Assembly (NCBI RefSeq): GCF_000577245.1
Contig: NZ_CBYO010000016.1
Span: 1 to 64,000, forward strand
Origin: Paucisalibacillus algeriensis
GTDB lineage: Bacteria > Bacillota > Bacilli > Bacillales > Amphibacillaceae
Length of the DNA stretch: 64,000 nucleotides
Direction: 5' to 3'
Made by a program: the position numbers and the translations under genes. The notes beneath the pieces were generated by a model, which was not told where the DNA came from, did not search any database, and worked only from the letters and a program-made list of their open reading frames with translations. Positions 59,232 through 64,000 of the stretch are shown piece after piece (the first letter of the stretch is position 1; each line of letters starts with the position of its first letter).

Positions 59232-60823
59232 GTGGATATCGTTTTCCAAGTTATTATCAAAAGCCTATGCAAACCTATCAAAGGAAACATGAGGCAAGCA
59301 TTATCATTTATGGTGCAACTCCTGCTGGTATTACAGCTGCTATTCAGGCAAAAAAGCTCGGGAAAAATGTTATCATAGCCGAATTCAGTAATCATATTGG
59401 GGGAATAACTTCTAATGGGTTAGGTGCAACGGATTTTGGGGCGAAGGAAGCTATTGGAGGATTATCACGTGAGTTCTATCGGAAAATTGGTGCCTATTAT
59501 GGGAAGGAAGAACAATGGACATTTGAACCAAAAGCTGCTAAAAAGGTCTTTCAAGATTGGCTCTCTTCCTATGAAATTCCCGTTTATTTAAAGCAGCATT
59601 TACAAGATGTGCAAGTGGAAAACAATGTAATTAAACAAATTACGATGGAAGATGGCTCAACATATCAAGGAGATTATTTTATTGATGCTAGTTATGAAGG
59701 GGATCTAATGGCAAGGGCAGGAGTCAAGTATAGTGTTGGTCGGGAGTCGAATGCTACCTACGGCGAGACCTATAATGGTATTCAGTTTGGCCATCCACAC
59801 CATCAATATAAAACAGATATTGATCCCTTTGTAATTCCTGGTGATGCAGATAGTGGACTTCTGGAAGGGATTACGGAAATAACAACCTCTGAAAAAGAAA
59901 TTCAAGGCTCTGGTGATAACCGGATTCAAGCTTATAATTTCCGCCTTTGTTTAACGAAAGAAGAGTCTAACCGGTTTCCATTTCCAAAGCCACCAAACTA
60001 TCAACAGGAGCGGTATGAATTATTGTTACGCTATATCGAGAGTGGTGTTTGGGATGCGTTGAACCTTCATACGATGCTTGTAAACGGGAAGACCGATTTG
60101 AATAATTATGGCGGTTTTTCAACGGATTATATTGGGATGAATTACGATTGGCCTGATGCAAGTTATGAAGAGAGGGAACGTATATTTCAGGACCACTTAA
60201 ATTACCTATTGGGTATGCTTTATTTTCTTGCAAATGATCATCGTGTACCACAGGAAATTCGTGAAGAGGTAGCTGCTTGGGGACTTAGTAGGGATGAATT
60301 TATCGAGACGGGACATTGGCCAGAACAGCTCTATATACGGGAAAGTAGAAGGATGATTGCCGAATATGTGATGACAGATCGAAATTGTTTGGGGGAAGAG
60401 GAGGTAGATGATTCTATTGGACTTGCATCTTATCAAATGGATTCCCATCATTGTAGAAGAGTGGTTTTAGACGGAAAAGTGGTGAATGAAGGGGATGTAG
60501 AGATTCCAATTTCTCCTTATCCGATTTCCTTGCGGGCTGTATTGCCGAAGCGGGAGGAATGTCAAAATCTATTAGTACCAGTTTGCCTGTCTAGTTCCCA
60601 TATTGCATTTGGTTCTATTCGAATGGAGCCTGTTTTTATGATTTTAGGGCAATCGGTTGGTGCAGCCTGTACCTTGGCAGCAAAGCAAGGGGTTGCTGTC
60701 CAAGATGTAGGTTATCCAGAACTCAAGCAACTTTTGCTTCAAGAAGGCCAGGTGTTAGAGTGGGATACATCGATTGAGGATGATCCATTGAAGCGCATGG
60801 AGGAAACCTTTGGAAAAGAGTAA
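59228..60823 (+). CDS. FAD-dependent oxidoreductase (FAD_oxidored family)
   Basis: Flavoprotein of 531 residues. The N-terminal FAD site is IIIYGATPAGITAAIQAKKLG, followed by GGITSNGLGATDFG, FIDASYEGDLMARAGVKYSVGRES and the later LLVPVCLSSSHIAFGSIRMEPVFMILGQSVGAACTLA. The family (PF12831) often sits with DUF4838 or glycoside hydrolase genes and is thought to oxidise sugars or related compounds. ATGA overlap with the preceding gene; GGAGGGA before the ATG. The acceptor and substrate are not known. Confidence 0.85.
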   Translation: MSGYRFPSYYQKPMQTYQRKHEASIIIYGATPAGITAAIQAKKLGKNVIIAEFSNHIGGITSNGLGATDFGAKEAIGGLSREFYRKIGAYYGKEEQWTFEPKAAKKVFQDWLSSYEIPVYLKQHLQDVQVENNVIKQITMEDGSTYQGDYFIDASYEGDLMARAGVKYSVGRESNATYGETYNGIQFGHPHHQYKTDIDPFVIPGDADSGLLEGITEITTSEKEIQGSGDNRIQAYNFRLCLTKEESNRFPFPKPPNYQQERYELLLRYIESGVWDALNLHTMLVNGKTDLNNYGGFSTDYIGMNYDWPDASYEERERIFQDHLNYLLGMLYFLANDHRVPQEIREEVAAWGLSRDEFIETGHWPEQLYIRESRRMIAEYVMTDRNCLGEEEVDDSIGLASYQMDSHHCRRVVLDGKVVNEGDVEIPISPYPISLRAVLPKREECQNLLVPVCLSSSHIAFGSIRMEPVFMILGQSVGAACTLAAKQGVAVQDVGYPELKQLLLQEGQVLEWDTSIEDDPLKRMEETFGKE

Positions 60824-60921
60824 CGAATCTATAAGCACAGCAGTTGATAAGAAGTCAGGAGTTAGAGTCAACCTCTATCTCCCTGTGCTTCCCATCAACT
60901 TGCAGTGCCACTGGGTTTTAG

Positions 60922-61998
60922 TTAATTTATTTCATTACTATCTTTATCACGGACGACCACTTTATAAGGAGTGTCACCTACAATATCTTTTAAATCATCT
61001 GATTGTAAAAATTCGTGTATGGCGGTTTCGATTTTGTTTGCTAGTTCTGGTGCATCGTTGTCTGACTTATCAATGGATGTTTCGAAAAATATGTTCATGG
61101 TGCCATTCTTATAGGAGTATCCTACGCCCTCTGTTTTGTATTCTTTGATACTTAATATACCTTCCCAAATAACTGGTAGTATATCAGTAGTCCATGTATT
61201 TTCAATCTCTCTTCCTGGAACATTAAACGGATGGAATTCGATGGTATAATCGATAGCAAGACCTTCCTTTTCAATACCTTCAACGATTGCTATTTCAATA
61301 TCATCTGTTCGTTTTTCAGTATCTTCAATGTCCAAATTCAATCTTATTTCTTCTGTATCTGGACTTGGAAAGCTTATACCATACGTATCAATTTTATATC
61401 CTTGCTGCTGTAAGTTAGATACAACCTCTCTTAATACATCGCTTACCTGTTGGCTGTTTTGATATTTAGGGTTATTTTCTAGGTCAGCATCAGGTTCAAT
61501 CGCTCGTACCTTGTTTACTTCAACCTTAAAACTATCGTAACCCCGTGAAGAAATAACATCTTCTGCAAGTACTTTAATGTCATCTTTAACTTGGTTATAA
61601 TATTCCTCTGATCCGGCTACCGTTATATGGTACGTTTTGCCTTGGACAGTATACCCAGTCCCATCAATATCATACCCCTTATCTTTAAGTTCCTTGGTTA
61701 GTACATCAAATATCGGCTCCTGTTCGAAAATCTTACTTAAAAATGGTATTTTGGAGGCAACCTCTGCCATTGCTGGTGAGACAAATGCAGATCCAACAAA
61801 GAGACCAAATAACATAACACATGCAGCTGTGGCATAGGATATCTTTTTCATAAAACTCCATTGCTGTTTTTTCTTAGGCTCTAGCATATCTGAATTTCTA
61901 ATATTTTGATGAACGTTATCTTTGATACGATTCGCTATTTCCTCATCGTAATAATTATTACGGTAATGTTCATGGATTTTTTTAAGCTCTTTTTTCAC
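60922..61998 (-). CDS. DUF4179/DUF4030-type anti-sigma-like membrane protein
   Basis: Protein of 358 residues. About 50 cytoplasmic residues (MKKELKKIHEHYRNNYYDEE...) are followed by a membrane helix (ISYATAACVMLFGLFVGSAFV) and a large outer domain with three similar beta-alpha units (for example YDIDGTGYTVQGKTYHITVAG, VNKVRAIEPD). The gene starts 4 bp inside the end of the ECF sigma factor gene, so it very likely encodes its membrane partner and anti-sigma. The signal sensed is not known. Confidence 0.8.
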   Translation of the reverse strand: MKKELKKIHEHYRNNYYDEEIANRIKDNVHQNIRNSDMLEPKKKQQWSFMKKISYATAACVMLFGLFVGSAFVSPAMAEVASKIPFLSKIFEQEPIFDVLTKELKDKGYDIDGTGYTVQGKTYHITVAGSEEYYNQVKDDIKVLAEDVISSRGYDSFKVEVNKVRAIEPDADLENNPKYQNSQQVSDVLREVVSNLQQQGYKIDTYGISFPSPDTEEIRLNLDIEDTEKRTDDIEIAIVEGIEKEGLAIDYTIEFHPFNVPGREIENTWTTDILPVIWEGILSIKEYKTEGVGYSYKNGTMNIFFETSIDKSDNDAPELANKIETAIHEFLQSDDLKDIVGDTPYKVVVRDKDSNEIN

Positions 61999-62570
61999 TT
62001 TTTTACCTCTCCCTCTCTGACATCAATTTTTCGTTTTAGTATGTCTCTACCTCTTGAAAGCCTAGTTTTTATAGTGTTTGCATTCAAATTCAACACCCTA
62101 GAAAGCTCATTAACTTTTACATCATAAAAATAATGGAGCACAATTACCTCCCGATATTTCATTGGCAATGTTAAGATTGATTGTAGAAGCTGTTCATTAC
62201 GGATCGTTTTAAGAAAAGAGGTTTCAGTGCTTTCTGTTTTTCTGAAATTCTCAAGCAAACTACTCTCTAATAGCACTTGTTTAAAGCTCTTTTTCTTCAA
62301 AAAATCTTTGGAAGTATTAACCGTAATACGATAAATCCAGGATGATACAGCGGCTTCACCTCTAAAATTATTTAGATACTTATAAGCCTTTAGGAAAACC
62401 TCTTGTGAAATATCCTCAGCTATACCACGATCTTTAATGAAGGAAAAGGCAAGTAAGTAAACCTTTTCGGAATAAAGTTCCATAAGTTGCTGGATTGCAC
62501 TTTCTTTAAATTGATTATCGATATTAATGTCATCCTTTGGGTAAATTGCATGCAATTCTTTGTTTCCCAC
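61995..62570 (-). CDS. ECF-type RNA polymerase sigma factor
   Basis: Sigma factor of 191 residues. Region 2 is LLAFSFIKDRGIAEDISQEVFLKAY and NFRGEAAVSSWIYRITVN; region 4 is LPMKYREVIVLHYFYDVKVNELSRVLNLNANTIKTRLSRGRDILKR. The GTG start has a GGAGG site 6 bp away. It overlaps the partner gene by 4 bp. An ECF-like promoter (TGAAAC with TGTC 17 bp on) lies upstream, as expected for autoregulation. Confidence 0.92.
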   Translation of the reverse strand: MGNKELHAIYPKDDINIDNQFKESAIQQLMELYSEKVYLLAFSFIKDRGIAEDISQEVFLKAYKYLNNFRGEAAVSSWIYRITVNTSKDFLKKKSFKQVLLESSLLENFRKTESTETSFLKTIRNEQLLQSILTLPMKYREVIVLHYFYDVKVNELSRVLNLNANTIKTRLSRGRDILKRKIDVREGEVKK

Positions 62571-62597
62571 TGTGTGCCTCCTTTCTTATACTTTTTA

Positions 62598-62624
62598 GAC
62601 ATGAGCATATTAAATTTGGTTTCA
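62598..62624 (-). promoter_or_regulatory. Candidate ECF promoter of the sigma operon
   Basis: On the minus strand TGAAAC (62624-62619), a 17-bp spacer and TGTC (62601-62598) match the Bacillus ECF pattern TGAAAC-N16/17-CGTC except for one base. Confidence 0.55.
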
Positions 62625-62764
62625 TTTTATTAGTTTTATAATTTTTAGATAAACATAATTGAAGTGGACAAGTTGTAAGACAAGTCTCTAATTGGTCCAA
62701 AAATGATGGTCAACCTAGATAAATCAAAAGTCATAGGCTAATTAAGGATAAAATTAATAAAATA

Positions 62765-62794
62765 AAACAAGTGCAGATTATCCTACACTTGTTT
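62765..62794 (-). terminator. Terminator overlapping the end of the YesL-like gene
   Basis: On the minus strand AAACAAGTG (62794-62786) pairs with CACTTGTTT (62773-62765), followed by a T-rich tail. Confidence 0.7.
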
Positions 62795-63416
62795 CATCGA
62801 TTTGTATTCCTTTTTTAAAAGCAATTCTTTTAAAGGCACTTTGACTTAAAAATGTAATTGCAATGGCTAGTACGCTTCCTGTGAATAACGGAATTGTACC
62901 AGGTAATAGTACAATCATTCCATATAATAGGAAAATGGTGGCAATCATCCCAATTAACTCAAGTATGGAGGAGATGCCAATAAGAAATGCTTGTTTCAAA
63001 TATTGAAAGAAAGATAGTTTAAAATGTACAAAGACTGGAAAGAAAAATAGCAATGTAATAATTGATGCAGCAAATATTAACACAATGACTGGTACTAGGA
63101 ACTGAAATTGTCCAGGGTTCAGTTGTATAAACGTAATATCGTAGTAGATAAAGTAACCCACTAGTAGGAAAATCAACCCATACCCATTTTGCTTCAAAAA
63201 GTCCTGCTTATAGGCAGTCCAAAATGTCTTAAATAGCTTGATATTCCGTTCTCTATGAAAAATCCACTTCCTAGTAATGCTAAACATTGCGGAAGTTGCT
63301 GGGAAAATTCCAAAGAAAACAAATCCTACAAAGGTAAAGAATATCCATAGTATATTTAAGTATGCTATCCGTAGCATCCAGTTAGCTATAAGGTAAAATT
63401 TATCCCAACCACCCAA
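62778..63416 (-). CDS. DUF624/YesL-like membrane protein
   Basis: Membrane protein of 212 residues with five to six helices. The opening MGGWDKFYLIANWMLRIAYLN-type stretch, LWIFFTFVGFVFFGIFPATSAMFSITRKWI and FKTFWTAYKQDFLKQ match DUF624. In Bacillus, YesL sits in a pectin-use locus with a sugar ABC transporter. The start is TTG 63416, 8 bp after GAGGGAG; a frame from 63470 lacks a good site. It lies divergent from the sugar-binding protein at 63759. Confidence 0.8.
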   Translation of the reverse strand: MGGWDKFYLIANWMLRIAYLNILWIFFTFVGFVFFGIFPATSAMFSITRKWIFHRERNIKLFKTFWTAYKQDFLKQNGYGLIFLLVGYFIYYDITFIQLNPGQFQFLVPVIVLIFAASIITLLFFFPVFVHFKLSFFQYLKQAFLIGISSILELIGMIATIFLLYGMIVLLPGTIPLFTGSVLAIAITFLSQSAFKRIAFKKGIQIDETSVG

Positions 63417-63651
63417 AGTATCCACTCCCTCTATGAAACAACTATACACTCTGTGTAAGTTACCATACAATCATTTTTTTCAATCTTCTACAATAATTTA
63501 AGAAGTGATTTAAAGACAATTAATAGACTTGTCTATTGATAAAAAAAGAAATAAGATAATGTTGTAAGTAAATGAAAATTTCAGTCAAGTCAAACTCTTC
63601 TTATGATGCTTTTCCTAATAAGGTTGAATTGCATTTATTTTTTAGTATTGT

Positions 63652-63667
63652 TTGTTAACGCTTACAT
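63652..63667. promoter_or_regulatory. cre box (CcpA site)
   Basis: TTGTTAACGCTTACAT fits WTGNNARCGNWWWCAW at every position. It lies between the YesL-like gene and the sugar-binding protein gene and should make the latter subject to glucose repression. Confidence 0.77.
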
Positions 63668-63758
63668 TAGGGTTTTTAGAGTGACTCAGTTTGATTAGGA
63701 TTAGCATGAACTTATAGGACTTGTCTTGAAAATAAAAAAGATTGAAAGGGGATTCAAT

Positions 63759-64000
63759 ATGAAAAAGTTTAGTTTACTTTTTTTGTTGCTAGGCTTCCTG
63801 CTTGTTATGGCAGCATGTTCTGATGATGCAAGCAATGATGCTGAAGGAGAAGTCGGTGGGGAAATCACAGTTTGGGTTCATCCTTACACTGGTGATGCAG
63901 AGAAAGAAGAAGAAATGTGGAATACGATTGTAAAGCGTTTCCAAGAAGATCATGATGCTGAGGTTAATATTGAAGTTATTCCTTGGGCAAACCGTGATCA
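63759..64000 (+). CDS. Sugar ABC transporter substrate-binding lipoprotein (partial)
   Basis: The first 80 codons of a solute-binding protein. A signal peptide with lipobox MAACS (MKKFSLLFLLLGFLLV...) is followed by GGEITVWVHPYTGDAEKEEE, typical of family 1 carbohydrate-binding proteins. GAAAGGGGA lies before the ATG, and a perfect cre box lies ~90 bp upstream. The gene continues past the window. Confidence 0.87.
   Translation, partial: MKKFSLLFLLLGFLLVMAACSDDASNDAEGEVGGEITVWVHPYTGDAEKEEEMWNTIVKRFQEDHDAEVNIEVIPWANRD

Noticed and set aside
60810-61148. 112-codon plus-strand frame
   Set aside because: Antisense to the end of the anti-sigma-like gene; no homology seen.

Overview
The window reads as chromosomal DNA of a low-GC Gram-positive bacterium of the Bacillaceae. 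The evidence is the rrn-linked tRNA array in Bacillus-like order (Val-Thr-Lys-[Gly]-Leu-Arg-Pro-Ala), strong AGGAGG-type ribosome binding sites with many TTG/GTG starts, CcpA cre boxes, PTS operons with RpiR and BglG/LicT-type control, lysine and c-di-GMP riboswitches, and YkvI- and YesL-like membrane proteins. Genus is not certain; an Oceanobacillus/Virgibacillus-like relative is an inference. I see no prophage, plasmid origin or CRISPR array.

Layout. 1-2116: the 3' end of a 5S rRNA gene and an array of 13 intact tRNA genes. It also holds a deleted tRNA-Gly(GCC) remnant and two odd insertions, each made of a tRNA 5' half followed by a small RNA with a pseudoknot fold. 2700-9265: a probable amino-sugar catabolic operon (RpiR regulator, NanE epimerase, Gfo/Idh/MocA dehydrogenase, mannitol-type PTS IICB, HAD phosphatase, PTS IIA, ROK kinase) with a matched pair of operators. 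9340-12605: a GlcNAc/glucose-type PTS controlled by RNA antitermination and its own antiterminator gene. 12669-18060: LacI regulator, ribokinase, TRAP transporter and RpiB, which looks like a pentose or sugar uptake operon. 18180-28131: mixed single genes (zinc-ribbon membrane protein, CutC, CdaR regulator with a divergent FAD oxidoreductase, oligo-1,6-glucosidase, a LysM-NlpC/P60 hydrolase broken by one stop codon, YkvI) and a c-di-GMP riboswitch in front of a 39-residue peptide gene.

28500-38100: a DAACS symporter, a REP-associated tyrosine transposase (RAYT) with its REP repeats, an SRPBCC protein, a peptide/nickel ABC transporter without ATPases, a helical hypothetical protein, a SET-domain protein and a duplicated-domain surface protein. 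38480-50930: a phosphosignalling and surface module (FHA protein, PP2C phosphatase, Ser/Thr kinase, a Thr-rich DETELL-repeat membrane protein, a 2458-residue surface protein, a zinc-ribbon protein) preceded by what appears to be a degraded EssC-like type VII secretion ATPase. 50970-53200: a second copy of the 39-residue peptide behind a diverged c-di-GMP-type leader, and small proteins. 53288-56490: a lysine-riboswitch operon of a YfcC-type carrier and an M20D amidohydrolase. 56680-60823: a decayed second RAYT with REPs, then a coupled DUF4838/FAD oxidoreductase pair. 60922-64000: an ECF sigma factor with a partner membrane protein, a YesL-like protein and the start of a sugar ABC binding protein.

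Themes. Carbon uptake genes dominate and are tied to catabolite repression and substrate-specific repressors. Several intergenic regions carry three REP families and an unusual CGCG motif repeated every ~21 bp. The most interesting unexplained items are the two homologous 39-residue peptides under c-di-GMP-type leaders, the tRNA-half RNA elements, the 21-bp CGCG periodic arrays, and the FHA/kinase module with its tandem Thr motifs.
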